The notes below the pieces were generated by a model. It saw nothing but the letters and a program-made list of their open reading frames with translations. It was not told the DNA's origin and searched no databases. Positions 50,163 to 59,100 of a stretch of DNA of 64,000 bases are shown piece by piece. The position numbers were made by a program, and so were the translations under genes. The stretch is from Kytococcus schroeteri (GTDB lineage Bacteria; Actinomycetota; Actinomycetes; Actinomycetales; Dermatophilaceae), in NCBI RefSeq assembly GCF_042433515.1, contig NZ_JBHLVH010000004.1, forward strand, positions 62,001 to 126,000, read 5' to 3'. Position 1 is the stretch's first letter. Each line of letters opens with the position of its first letter.

Positions 50163-51293
50163 TCAGCGCAGGCCGAGCGGGCGCTCCAGGGCCAGCGTCA
50201 GCAGCTCGTCGATGAGTTCCGGGTAGGGGATGCCGGAGGCGGCCCACAGCGCCGGGTACATCGAGTACGGCGTGAAGCCCGGCATCGTGTTGATCTCGTT
50301 GATGAGGATGCGCTCGTCGGGTGTGACGAAGAAGTCCACGCGGGAGAGGCCCTCGCACCCGGCCGCCTCGAAGGCCACCACGGCCTGCCGCCGGATCTCC
50401 TCGATGACGTGCTCCGGGGCGTCCGCGGGCGCCGACAGGGTGGTCGAGGACTCGTCGAGGTACTTGGCCTCGAAGTCGTAGAAGCCGTGGTCGCCGGAGA
50501 CGACGATCTCGCCCACCGTGCTGGCCCGCGGGGCGTCGGCACCGTGGCCGTCGAGCACCGCGCACTCGAGCTCGCGGGCGTCGATGCCCTCCTCCACGAC
50601 CACCTTGAGGTCGTGCTCCCGCGCGGCCTCCACGGCGGCCTCCAGCTCCGCGAGGTCGTCCACCCGGGTGATGCCCATGGAGGACCCGGCGCGGGCCGGC
50701 TTGACGAAGACCGGCAGCTGCAGGCCGGCCACCTCGTCCAGGGCCCCCTGCCGGTCGGCACGCCAGCGGCGGTCGGTGATGACCACGTACGGCCCCACCT
50801 CGAGCCCGGCGGACTCGAACACCACCTTCATGTGGTGCTTGTCCATCATGAGCGCCGAGGCCGCGACGCCACAGCCCACGTAGTGCAGGTCGGCCATCTC
50901 GAGCAGGCCCTGCAGGGTGCCGTCCTCGCCGAACGGGCCGTGCAGCAGCGGGAACACCACGTCCACCTCGCCGAGCACCTCCGGCGGCAGGCCCTGGCGC
51001 ACCACCTGGAAGTCGGTGTGGGTGGAGCCCAGCGGCACGATGACGTTCTCCTCACCGCCGGTGATCTCCGGGATGTGCCCGGCGCCGATGGTGAGCTCCT
51101 CGGGGGTGGCCGTGGAGACGACCCACTGCCCCTGCCGCGTGATGCCGATGGGCACGACGTCCCACCGGTCGGTGTCGATGGCGGCCAGGACGCTGGCGGC
51201 CGTGGCGCAGGAGACGGGGTGCTCGCTGGAGCGGCCTCCGAAGACGAGCGCGACGCGGCGGCGCCCGGGCTGGGTCTGGTTCGAAGCAGTCAT
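50163..51293 (-). CDS. ddl: D-alanine--D-alanine ligase
   Basis: Makes D-Ala-D-Ala for peptidoglycan. The 376-residue ATP-grasp protein has VALVFGGRSSEHPVSCATA near the N-terminus, LHGPFGEDGTLQG, MDKHHMKVVFESAG, FVKPARAGSSMGITRV, SRVDFFVTPDERILINEINTMPGFTP (metal-binding Glu and Asn). In the ligand-selecting region, EAKY is the D-Ala type, consistent with a vancomycin-sensitive wall. ATG at 51293; a -10-like TACGAT is eight bases upstream. Confidence 0.97.
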   Translation of the reverse strand: MTASNQTQPGRRRVALVFGGRSSEHPVSCATAASVLAAIDTDRWDVVPIGITRQGQWVVSTATPEELTIGAGHIPEITGGEENVIVPLGSTHTDFQVVRQGLPPEVLGEVDVVFPLLHGPFGEDGTLQGLLEMADLHYVGCGVAASALMMDKHHMKVVFESAGLEVGPYVVITDRRWRADRQGALDEVAGLQLPVFVKPARAGSSMGITRVDDLAELEAAVEAAREHDLKVVVEEGIDARELECAVLDGHGADAPRASTVGEIVVSGDHGFYDFEAKYLDESSTTLSAPADAPEHVIEEIRRQAVVAFEAAGCEGLSRVDFFVTPDERILINEINTMPGFTPYSMYPALWAASGIPYPELIDELLTLALERPLGLR

Positions 51294-51301
51294 CGCGCAG
51301 G

Positions 51302-51307
51302 ATCGTA
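51302..51307 (-). promoter_or_regulatory. -10 candidate for ddl
   Basis: TACGAT on the minus strand (51307-51302), eight bases before the ATG, leaving at most one or two untranslated bases. ddl is only 34 bases from gpsA, so it may also be read from the gpsA promoter. Confidence 0.35.
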
Positions 51308-51327
51308 CTCAACCCGCGCGGACCGCA

Positions 51328-52329
51328 TCAGTACCTCTCGGCCTTGCGGACCCGCGCCATGAGGCGGTGCGCGGTCTCCTCCACGGAGACCCCCTCGTGC
51401 ACCACTCCCACCACGGCCTGCACGATCGGCATCGGGATGCCGTGCTGCTCGGCCAGGGCCTGGATGGAGCGGCAGGACTTCACTCCCTCGGCCACCTGGC
51501 TCTGCGAGGCGAGCACCTCCTCCAGGGACTCGCCCTGCCCCAGACGGGTGCCCACCTGGTGGTTGCGCGAGAGGGAGCTGGAGCAGGTGGCCACGAGGTC
51601 CCCCGCCCCCGCCAGGCCGAGGAAGGTCGTGGGGTCGGCTCCCAGGGCCGTGCCCAGACGGGTGATCTCGGCCAGTCCCCGGGTGATGAGCATGGCCGAG
51701 GTGTTGTCGCCGTAACCCATCCCCTGGGCCATCCCCACGGCCAGGGCCACCACGTTCTTCACCGCACCGCCCACCTCGGCGCCCAGCACGTCGGAGGAGG
51801 TGTAGGGGCGGAAGTAGGGCGCGTCGCACGCCTCGGCGACGGCGTCCGCGCGTGCCGCGTCCGTGCAGGCCACGACGCTGGCCGAGGGCTGCCGCTGCAC
51901 GATCTCGCGCGCCAGGTTGGGGCCGGAGAGCACCGCCACCCGCTCCGGGTCGATGCCGGCGGCCTGGCTGACGACCTGACTCATCCGCAGGCCGGAGCCC
52001 AGCTCGATTCCCTTCATGAGCGAGACCACGGTCGCGTCGGCCGGGATGAGCGGCGCCCACTCCACGAGGTTGTCGCGGAGGGTCTGCGAGGGCACCGCGA
52101 GCACCACGACGTCCGCCCCGCGGCACGCCTCGGCGGCGTCGGCCGTGGCCCGCAGCGACTCCGGCAGGGTGTGCCCGGGCAGGTACTGCTCGTTGCGGTG
52201 GTCGGCGTTCACCGCCTCCACGAGCTCGGCGCGACGCCCCCAGAGCACCACCTCGGTGCCAGCATCGGCGAGCACCTGGGCGAAGGCCGTGCCCCAGCTG
52301 CCAGCTCCAAGGACGGCGGCGCGCGTCAT
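51328..52329 (-). CDS. gpsA: Glycerol-3-phosphate dehydrogenase (NAD(P)+)
   Basis: Reduces dihydroxyacetone phosphate to sn-glycerol 3-phosphate for phospholipid synthesis. The 333-residue protein has VLGAGSWGTAFAQVLA, GPNLAREI, EVGGAVKNVVALAVGMAQGMGYGDN, AGAGDLVATCSSSLSRNHQVG and EGVKSCRSI motifs. The ATG at 52329 has GGAGGAG upstream. A TAGGCT -10 lies at 52371-52366. Upstream of ddl as in M. tuberculosis. Confidence 0.97.
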   Translation of the reverse strand: MTRAAVLGAGSWGTAFAQVLADAGTEVVLWGRRAELVEAVNADHRNEQYLPGHTLPESLRATADAAEACRGADVVVLAVPSQTLRDNLVEWAPLIPADATVVSLMKGIELGSGLRMSQVVSQAAGIDPERVAVLSGPNLAREIVQRQPSASVVACTDAARADAVAEACDAPYFRPYTSSDVLGAEVGGAVKNVVALAVGMAQGMGYGDNTSAMLITRGLAEITRLGTALGADPTTFLGLAGAGDLVATCSSSLSRNHQVGTRLGQGESLEEVLASQSQVAEGVKSCRSIQALAEQHGIPMPIVQAVVGVVHEGVSVEETAHRLMARVRKAERY

Positions 52330-52365
52330 CGTGCTCCTCCACGGGTCGGGTCGGGATCGAGGGTC

Positions 52366-52371
52366 AGCCTA
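52366..52371 (-). promoter_or_regulatory. -10 candidate for gpsA-ddl
   Basis: TAGGCT on the minus strand (52371-52366), in the 80-base gap between HU and gpsA; gives a leader of about 30 bases containing GGAGGAG. Confidence 0.4.
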
Positions 52372-52409
52372 CGTGCTCCGCCCGCTCGTCCACGGCCCGT
52401 CCGAGGCGG

Positions 52410-52730
52410 TCAGCGGCGGGTGCGCCCCCCGGCCAGGCCCGCGGCGGGCAGCGAGTCCGGGTCGGCCACGAACTTGCGGAAGGTGCGGCTGGGCCGGAAG
52501 CGGGGGCCGGCCGTGGCCTCGATGCGGACCACGTCGCCCGTGCGGGGGTTGCGCCCCGTGCGCGGGGCACGCACCACGCGCTCGAAGGTGCCGAACCCCG
52601 TGAGCGTCACCGTCCCCCCGGCCGCCACCTCACGGATCATCGCGTCGACGAGGGTGTCGACCGCCCGCGAGGCCGCGTGGTGGCTACCCACGACGGGCTC
52701 GAGGATGGTGGCCAGGTCCGCTTTGTTCAT
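52410..52730 (-). CDS. hup: HU-family nucleoid-associated DNA-binding protein
   Basis: Bends and compacts DNA. The 106-residue protein starts MNKADLATILEPVVG and has the HU core VTLTGFGTFE and the beta-arm RTGRNPRTGDVVRI, with a short GRTRR end. Actinobacterial HupB at this locus (Rv2986c) usually carries a long Lys/Ala-rich tail; here only about 16 residues follow the core. The ATG at 52730 is preceded by GAAAGG. A duplicated element and a palindrome lie upstream. Confidence 0.95.
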   Translation of the reverse strand: MNKADLATILEPVVGSHHAASRAVDTLVDAMIREVAAGGTVTLTGFGTFERVVRAPRTGRNPRTGDVVRIEATAGPRFRPSRTFRKFVADPDSLPAAGLAGGRTRR

Positions 52731-52785
52731 GGCGCGCCCTTTCGGTCAGAGGGTGTGTGGGACGGGGACCGTGAGCCCCCTTCGT

Positions 52786-52854
52786 GGGGAACTGTGACAC
52801 CCGATCGGCGCCTGACCAAGCCCCCGGGGAAACTGAAATCGAGCCGTGACCAAA
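52786..52854 (-). repeat. Duplicated promoter-like element upstream of HU
   Basis: On the minus strand, TTGGTCA...CGAT...CAGTTTCCCC (52854-52826) is echoed by TTGGTCA...CGAT...CAGTTCCCC (52820-52786). The order of the short blocks is kept while spacing differs by six bases. The second copy is the predicted promoter; the first may be a second promoter or a regulator site. Confidence 0.5.
52791..52819 (-). promoter_or_regulatory. Predicted promoter of the HU gene
   Basis: TTGGTC (52819-52814), 17 bases, CACAGT (52796-52791), read on the minus strand. The leader is about 55 bases. The promoter lies inside one copy of a duplicated 30-bp element. Confidence 0.45.
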
Positions 52855-52905
52855 CCCGCTCGCGGACGTGACGGGGGCCACGCGCCCGGTGCTCGGGCCA
52901 CCTCT

Positions 52906-52935
52906 GGCCGACCCTGGGTGCACCCAGGGTCGGCC
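52906..52935. promoter_or_regulatory. Perfect 30-base palindrome upstream of HU
   Basis: Two 15-base arms (GGCCGACCCTGGGTG and its complement) meet with no loop between them. It lies between the tRNA terminator and the HU promoter. Lack of a loop suits a dimeric protein binding site, though a terminator-like hairpin is also possible. Confidence 0.6.
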
Positions 52936-52981
52936 GCCCCGTCGGACGACTCCTCCCCCGGACAGGCATCACCCGGACATG

Positions 52982-53017
52982 CAGAAGGACCCCGGTCCGA
53001 AGACCGGGGTCCTTCTG
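52982..53017 (-). terminator. Terminator after the tRNA-Gln/tRNA-Glu genes
   Basis: Perfect 16-bp stem (52982-52997 with 53002-53017) closed, on the transcribed strand, by a C(UUCG)G tetraloop of exceptional stability. It lies six bases past the 3' end of tRNA-Glu. Confidence 0.9.
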
Positions 53018-53022
53018 AACTG

Positions 53023-53095
53023 TAGCCCCGACGGGATTTGAACCCGCGCTACCGCCTTGAGAGGGCGGCGTGCTAGGCCGCTACACAACGGGGCC
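53023..53095 (-). tRNA. tRNA-Glu (anticodon CTC)
   Basis: A 73-base cloverleaf on the minus strand. The seven-base acceptor stem begins GGCCCCG (with one G-U pair at the end) and pairs with CGGGGCT. The anticodon arm is CCGCC/GGCGG around the loop with CTC, and the T arm carries GTTCAAATC. CCA is not fully encoded. Lies after tRNA-Gln and before a strong terminator. Confidence 0.93.
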
Positions 53096-53180
53096 GTGTC
53101 GCTCTTTGCGACTGGAGGACTCTACCACAAGGGCTTGCCCTCTGCAGCATCTCGGTGATCCGAAGATCTCCTCGTGCTGC

Positions 53181-53255
53181 TGGCTGGGGTACCAGGACTC
53201 GAACCTAGACTAAATGAACCAGAATCACTCGTGCTGCCAATTACACCATACCCCA
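53181..53255 (-). tRNA. tRNA-Gln (anticodon CTG)
   Basis: A 75-base tRNA on the minus strand including an encoded CCA at 53183-53181. The acceptor is TGGGGTA with TACCCCA, the D arm has GGTGTAATTGGCAGCAC, the anticodon loop is TTCTGGT (CTG), and the T arm GGTTCGAGTCC. U1-A72 is the pair typical of tRNA-Gln. In organisms without GlnRS, GltX next door would glutamylate it before amidation by GatCAB. Confidence 0.93.
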
Positions 53256-53340
53256 AGGGTTCTCGCGCCAAGATCGGTGAACCCGAGGGCTCCCTCACCT
53301 GTCGTGAGCGGCTCTCCCCAGCGGGGCGAACCGAGGCGAT

Positions 53341-53370
53341 ACCTTACACAACTCCGACGGGGGACGCCAA
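53341..53370 (-). promoter_or_regulatory. Predicted promoter for tRNA-Gln/tRNA-Glu, nested in the gltX terminator
   Basis: TTGGCG (53370-53365), 18 bases, TAAGGT (53346-53341) on the minus strand; the pre-tRNA would start near 53334 with a leader of about 79 bases. The -35 lies in the loop of the gltX terminator hairpin, so the end of one unit and the start of the next are physically nested. Confidence 0.5.
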
Positions 53371-53387
53371 TCGGCCGTCCCCCGTCG
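53355..53387 (-). terminator. Terminator downstream of gltX
   Basis: Perfect 12-bp inverted repeat (53355-53366 with 53376-53387) with a nine-base loop, 12 bases beyond the gltX stop. Confidence 0.75.
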
Positions 53388-53398
53388 CGAGATCCGCG

Positions 53399-54979
53399 TC
53401 AGGCCAGCTGCTCCCGAAAGGAGCGCAGGCGTGCGAGCGTCGACGGACGACCCAGGATCTCCATCGACTCGAACAGCGGCGGCGAGACCTTCGCGCCGCT
53501 CAGGGCCACGCGCAGAGGCGTGAACGCCACCTTGGGCTTCAGGCCCATCCCGTCGAGCAGCGCCTCGCGCAGCGTGGCCTCGATGTCGGCCGTCACCCAG
53601 CGCGGACCGTCGCCGTCCTCCCCCAGGGAGACCGCCGGGGTGTCCGGCAGCTGCTCCAGAGCGGCCACGGCGGCCTCCAGCACCTGCGGCGCGTCCTCCT
53701 TGAGGCCCGCCACGGCGGCCTCGTCCCGCTCCAGCGCCTCGTCATCCACGAAGAAAGGCCGCACCAGCGGCACGGTCTCGCTGAGCACCGGCACACGGGT
53801 CTGCACCAGCTCGGCCACGTCCTTGAGGCGTGCCAGCTCCCCCATCGAGGGACGGTCCGGCAGCACCCCCGCGTCCTGCAGGTAGGGCAGCATCCGGCCA
53901 GTGAAGTCACCCAGCTCCAGCTGGCGCAGGTGGTCGCCGTTGATGGACTCGGCCTTCTTCTGGTCCCAGCGCGCCGGGTTGGGGTTCACGGCGTGCACGT
54001 CGAAGGCCTCGACGAGCTCCTCGGGGGTGAACAGGTCGCGGTCGCCCCCGATCGACCAGCCGAGCAGGGCCAGGTAGTTGATCATGCCCTCGCGCACGAA
54101 GCCCCGGTCGCGGTGGAGGAAGAGGTTGGCCTCCGGGTCGCGCTTGGAGAGCTTCTTGGTGCCGTTGCCCAGCACCAGCGGGAGGTGGCCGAAGGTGGGC
54201 ACCTGCTCCGCCTCGCCGATGGCGATGAGCGCGCGGTAGAGCGCGATCTGCCGCGGGGTGCTGCTCAGCAGGTCCTCGCCGCGGATGACGTGGGTGATCC
54301 GCATCGCGGCGTCGTCCACCGGGTTGACCAGCGTGTACAGCGGCACACCGTTGCCGCGGACGATGACGTAGTCCGGGATCTGGCCGGCCGGGAAGGTCAC
54401 CTCGCCGCGCACCATGTCGGTGAAGGTGATGTCCTCGTCCGGCATGCGCAGGCGCAGCACCGGCTCACGCCCCTCGGCACGGAAGGCGTCCTTCTGCTCC
54501 TGCGTGAGCTCCCGGTCGAAGTTGTCGTAGCCCAGCTTGGGGTCGCGGCCGGCCGCCTTGTGGCGTTCCTCCACCTCCTCGGGGGTGGAGAAGGACTCGT
54601 AGGCGTAGCCGGCCTCGAGCAGCTTGCGGGCCACCTCGGCGTGGTGGTCGTGGCGCTCGCTCTGGCGGTAGGGCGCGTACGGGCCACCCTCACGGACACC
54701 CTCGTCGGGGGTGAGACCCAGCCACTCGAGCATGTCGTGGATGCCCTGGGCGGACTCCTCGGAGTCGCGGGCGGCGTCGGTGTCCTCCAGGCGGAAGACG
54801 AGCTTGCCGCCGGTGTGGCGGGCGTACGCCCAGTTGAACAGGGCGGTGCGGGCCAGGCCCACGTGGGGCGTTCCGGTGGGGCTGGGGCAGAAGCGGACGC
54901 GCACGTCCGAGCCGGTGGCCTCGGCGTGCTCGGAGGCGTGGGCGGCGGGTGCGACGGTCTGGTCAGGGGCTGCAGTCAT
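53399..54979 (-). CDS. gltX: Glutamyl-tRNA synthetase
   Basis: Charges tRNA-Glu and, in organisms lacking GlnRS, tRNA-Gln. The 526-residue class I synthetase has RFCPSPTGTPHVGLARTALF (HIGH equivalent), RLEDTDAARD, GEDLLSSTPRQ and KKLSKRD (KMSKS equivalent), then a helical anticodon-binding domain. About 25 extra residues precede the catalytic domain. ATG at 54979; TAGGCT lies nine bases upstream with GGAG between. Adjacent to tRNA-Gln and tRNA-Glu, as in M. tuberculosis. Confidence 0.97.
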   Translation of the reverse strand: MTAAPDQTVAPAAHASEHAEATGSDVRVRFCPSPTGTPHVGLARTALFNWAYARHTGGKLVFRLEDTDAARDSEESAQGIHDMLEWLGLTPDEGVREGGPYAPYRQSERHDHHAEVARKLLEAGYAYESFSTPEEVEERHKAAGRDPKLGYDNFDRELTQEQKDAFRAEGREPVLRLRMPDEDITFTDMVRGEVTFPAGQIPDYVIVRGNGVPLYTLVNPVDDAAMRITHVIRGEDLLSSTPRQIALYRALIAIGEAEQVPTFGHLPLVLGNGTKKLSKRDPEANLFLHRDRGFVREGMINYLALLGWSIGGDRDLFTPEELVEAFDVHAVNPNPARWDQKKAESINGDHLRQLELGDFTGRMLPYLQDAGVLPDRPSMGELARLKDVAELVQTRVPVLSETVPLVRPFFVDDEALERDEAAVAGLKEDAPQVLEAAVAALEQLPDTPAVSLGEDGDGPRWVTADIEATLREALLDGMGLKPKVAFTPLRVALSGAKVSPPLFESMEILGRPSTLARLRSFREQLA

Positions 54980-55023
54980 GGTGGCTCCAGCCTAGGGCAG
55001 CCGGCCCCCTCGTCCCCGGCCGG

Positions 55024-55740
55024 TCAGTGCCGCAGCAGGGCCTCCACGAGGGTCTCCTGCATCCACCCGACGAAGCCGTGGTGGATGCCCAGCTGCAGGG
55101 CCACCTCGTCGGCGTCGGAGAGCGTCTCCCCGCGCTCCACGGCGCGGATGAGCTCGGAGGTCTGGGCGTCCACGCGCTCGGCGTCGTGGTCCTCGTGGAT
55201 GCCGAGCCGGTCGGCCAGTACGAGGCGCACGTCGGTGAACGCGGCCATGACCTGCCGGGCCTCGCGCGGGTTCAGGGCCATGACGCCGGACTCCCGGGAC
55301 CGCTCGCAGGCCGCCACGAGGGCCCGCAGGTTGGCCACCTTGGTGGCGCGGATGCCGTCGTGGGCCAGGGCGGCGAAGTCCCGGGCCGCGGCCACGTCGC
55401 TGGTGTGCGCGGCGGGGAGCAGGCGGGACAGGGCCGGGTCGCCGCCGTGGAGCTCGGCCGGGTCCACCGGGTCGACGGCGAGCTCGGGATCGCTCGGGGT
55501 GAGGCCGGCGGTGAGCGCCTCGAAGCGGGCGTGCAGGTCGTCCTCGGCCGAGGCACCTCCCGAGGAGGTCGGGCCACCGGAGAGTTCGGGCAGCACGGCA
55601 TCGGTCCCGGTCACGGCAGCCCCGGGCTCCTCCCCGAGGATGGTGATCACGGCCGTCGCGCCGTCGGCGAGGGCCTCGAGCTCGAGCTCGTCGAGGTGCG
55701 CCACCGCGGCGTCGCCCTCCCAGCGGAACGCGCGCGCCAT
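55024..55740 (-). CDS. DUF2017 family protein
   Basis: A 238-residue cytosolic protein of the actinobacterial DUF2017 family, always beside clpS (Rv1332 in M. tuberculosis). It starts MARAFRWEGDAAVAHLDELELEAL and has conserved LNPREARQVMAAFTDVRLVLADRLG and LGIHHGFVGWMQETLVEALL segments at the C-terminus, with a variable acidic middle. Helical throughout; no catalytic motif. The ATG at 55740 shares a base with the clpS stop (TGATG), so the two are coupled, which suggests a link to Clp-mediated proteolysis. Confidence 0.88.
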   Translation of the reverse strand: MARAFRWEGDAAVAHLDELELEALADGATAVITILGEEPGAAVTGTDAVLPELSGGPTSSGGASAEDDLHARFEALTAGLTPSDPELAVDPVDPAELHGGDPALSRLLPAAHTSDVAAARDFAALAHDGIRATKVANLRALVAACERSRESGVMALNPREARQVMAAFTDVRLVLADRLGIHEDHDAERVDAQTSELIRAVERGETLSDADEVALQLGIHHGFVGWMQETLVEALLRH

Positions 55741-56048
55741 CAGGTGTCCTGCCCGAAGGTGGCCCACAGGCCGTACTCCTGCATGGCCTGGGTGTCCACC
55801 TCCATCGCCTCGCGGGTGCCGGTGGAGACCACGCAGCGGCCCTTGGTGTGGATGTCCATCATCATCCCCTCGGCCACGTGCCGGGAGTAGCCGAAGTGGT
55901 CCATGAGCACGAAGGTCACGTAGCTCATGAGGTTGACCGGGTCGTTCCAGACGAGCGTGTACCAGGGCGCGTCGAGCTCGGAACGCCCGGCGAGCGCGAG
56001 GGAGCCCTCGGGATCGGACAGGCCGGGGGTGTGATGAGGTTCAGGCAC
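55740..56048 (-). CDS. clpS: ATP-dependent Clp protease adaptor ClpS
   Basis: Delivers N-degron substrates to ClpAP/ClpCP. The 102-residue protein has WNDPVNLMSYVTFVLMDHFGYS, the N-degron-binding VAEGMMMDIHTKGRCVVSTGTREAME and the ATFGQDT end. The GTG at 56048 is six bases from a TACAGT -10, so the transcript is probably leaderless. It is transcribed divergently from purL. Confidence 0.95.
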   Translation of the reverse strand: MPEPHHTPGLSDPEGSLALAGRSELDAPWYTLVWNDPVNLMSYVTFVLMDHFGYSRHVAEGMMMDIHTKGRCVVSTGTREAMEVDTQAMQEYGLWATFGQDT

Positions 56049-56054
56049 TCCCCC

Positions 56055-56060
56055 ACTGTA
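56055..56060 (-). promoter_or_regulatory. -10 element for leaderless clpS
   Basis: TACAGT (56060-56055, minus strand), six bases before the GTG at 56048; the same geometry as thiL, DUF3515, pncB and the LOG gene. Confidence 0.5.
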
Positions 56061-56124
56061 GAGAGCGGCGCGCGTCCCCGCCCACCGGCGCCGTGGCCCC
56101 GGCACAGGGGTGGGGGCCGCGACC

Positions 56125-56130
56125 TAGAAT
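56125..56130 (+). promoter_or_regulatory. -10 element of the purL promoter
   Basis: TAGAAT at 56125-56130 gives a start near 56137 and a 34-base leader. The purL ribosome site AGGAG is at 56158-56162, eight bases before the ATG. No clear -35. The leader is too short for a purine riboswitch. Confidence 0.5.
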
Positions 56131-56170
56131 GTCGCCGCCCCGTCCCGCCCCCTGCCCAGGAGTCCCTGAC

Positions 56171-59100
56171 ATGGCCGCGCTGCCGCACGACCTCGTGCTG
56201 ACCACCGTCCCGGGCGGGTCCGCCCTCTCCGACTTCCGCGCCACCGCGCTGCTGCGCCGGCTGCGCGAGGTGGTGCCCTGCATCGAGGGCGTCACGGCGC
56301 GGTACCTGCACCTCGTGGCCTCCACCGCGGAGCTCGACGAGGCCACCGCCGGCCGGGTGCGCGAGCTGCTCACCTACGGCGAGCCCGCCGTCGAGGACAC
56401 CTCCGGGAGCGCGGCCGTGGTGCTCGTGGCCCCGCGCCTGGGCACCATCTCCCCGTGGGCGAGCAAGGCCACCGACATCGCGCACAACTGCGGGCTGGCG
56501 GTGGAGCGCGTCGAGCGGGTGACGGAGTACCGCCTGGCCACCACCGAGCCCCTCACCGACGAGCAGTGGCTGGCCTGCGCCGCCGTGCTGCACGACCGGA
56601 TGACCCAGAGCGTGCTGGTCTCGGCCGACGACCTGGCGGGCCTGTTCGCAGAGCGCGAGGGGGCCGCGATGGAGCGGGTCGACATCGCCGGGCGGGGCCG
56701 CGAGGCGCTCGTGGAGGCCAACGCCGCCTGGGGCCTGGCCCTCAGCGAGGACGAGGTGGACTACCTCGTGGAGGCCTTCACGCGCCTGGAGCGCAACCCC
56801 ACCGACGTGGAGCTCATGATGTTCGCCCAGGCCAACAGCGAGCACTGCCGCCACAAGATCTTCAACGCCGACTTCGTGGTGGACGGCCAGGCCCAGGAGA
56901 AGAGCCTGTTCGGCATGATCCGGCACACCGAGGCCGTGGCCGGCGAGGGCACCGTGGTGGCCTACAAGGACAACGCCTCGATCATGACCGGTGGCCGCAT
57001 CACCCGCTGGCTCCCCGAGCAGCCCGGCGCCTCCCGCTACACCGAGCGCGAGGACGAGGTGCACGTGCTCATGAAGGTGGAGACCCACAACCACCCGAGC
57101 GCCATCTCCCCGTTCCCCGGCGCCTCCACCGGGGCCGGTGGCGAGATCCGCGACGAGGGCGCCACCGGTCGCGGCAGCGCCCCCAAGGCCGGGCTCACCG
57201 GCTTCGCCGTCTCCAACCTGCACCTGCCGGGTACCGACGAGCCGTGGGAGGCCGGGGGGGCCAGCGCACCGGACCACATCGCCACCCCGCTGGAGATCAT
57301 GGTGGAGGGCCCGCTGGGCGCCGCCGCCTTCAACAACGAGTTCGGGCGCCCCGGTCTGGGCGGCTTCTTCCGCGTCTACGAGCAGACCGTGGACGGCGTC
57401 CGCCGCGGCTACCACAAGCCGATCATGAGCGCCGGCGGCCTGGGCGCCATCAGCGCCGGCCAGACCGAGAAGGTCCGCTTCGCCCCCGGCACCCTGCTGG
57501 TGCAGCTGGGCGGGCCGGGCATGCGCATCGGCATGGGCGGTGGCGCCGCCAGCTCGATGGCCTCGGGCACCAACGCCGTGGAGCTCGACTTCGACTCGGT
57601 GCAGCGCGGAAACCCGGAGATGGAGCGCCGCGCCCAGGAGGTCATCAACCACTGCTGGAGCCTGGGCGAGGACAACCCGGTGCTGGCCATCCACGACGTG
57701 GGCGCCGGCGGCCTGAGCAACGCGTTCCCCGAGCTGGTCGACGACGCCGGGCTGGGCGCCCGCTTCGACCTCGGCGCGGTGCCCGTGGAGGAGTCCGGCC
57801 TGGCCCCCAAGGAGATCTGGTCGAACGAGAGCCAGGAGCGCTACGTGCTGGCCATCGCGCCGGACTCCCTGGAGCGCTTCACGGCCTTCTGCGAGCGCGA
57901 GCGCTGCCCCTTCGCCGTGGTCGGCGAGGCCACCGCTGACGGCCAGCTGGTGGTCACCGGCGCCGCGGGTGCCGGCGGAGACCAGACCGAGGACACCGCG
58001 GTGGACATGCCGATGGAGGTGCTCCTGGGCAAGCCGCCGAAGATGCTGCGTGACGTGCAGCGTGTGCAGCGCTCCACCGACGCGTTGGACACCGCGTCGC
58101 TCACCGGTGACGCGCTGCGCGGCGCGGCCCTCGACGTGCTGCGCCACCCGAGCGTGGCCTCCAAGCGCTTCCTCATCACCATCGGCGACCGCACCGTGGG
58201 CGGGCTGAGCCACCGCGACCAGATGGTGGGCCCATGGCAGGTGCCGGTGGCCGACGTGGCCGTCACCCTGAGCGATCTGGTGGGACTGTCCGGCCAGGCG
58301 ATGGCCAGTGGCGAGCGCATGCCGCTCGCGGCGGTGGACGGCCCCGCATCGGGCCGCATGGCCGTGGGCGAGGCGCTCACCAACCTGCTCGCGGCGCCGG
58401 TGACCCTGCGCGGCGTGAAGCTGTCCTGCAACTGGATGGCCGCCTGCGGCGAGCCCGGCGAGGACGCCGCGCTCTACGACACCGTGCAGGCGGTGGCCAT
58501 GGAGCTGTGCCCGGCACTCGGTGTCTCGGTGCCGGTGGGCAAGGACTCACTGTCGATGCGCACCAAGTGGGAGCAGGACGGGACCCAGCACGAGGTGGTC
58601 TCCCCTGTCTCGCTGGTGGTGTCGGCCTTCGCCTCCCTGGAGGACGTGCGCGGCACGTGGACCCCGCAGGTGCACGCCGACGACGAGCTGGTGCTGGTGG
58701 ACCTGGGCCGCGGTGCCAACCGCCTCGGCGGCTCGATGCTGGCGCAGGTGCGCGGCGAGTTCGGCGGCACCGTGCCGGACCTGGACGACCCCCAGCTGCT
58801 GGTGGGTCTGGCCGCCGCGCTCACCGAGCTGCGCGGGGCCGGCCTGGTGACGGCCTACCACGACCGCTCGGACGGCGGCCTGTGGGCGACCCTGGCCGAG
58901 ATGGCCTTCGCCGGTGCCGTGGGCGTGGAGGCCGACGTCGCCGATGTGGCCGCCCTGTTCGCCGAGGAGCTCGGTGTGGTGCTCGGCGTCCCGGCAGGGC
59001 GTTCCGACGAGGTGCTCGAGCTGCTGGCGCGCCACGGGCTGGGCGAGGTCTCGACCACGGTCGGCCGCGCGACCGCCGAGCGCCGGGTGCGCGTCACGCT

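Noticed and set aside
56131..56170. Purine riboswitch or PurR box before purL
   Set aside because: The leader is about 34 bases and lacks any conserved aptamer or inverted PurR site.
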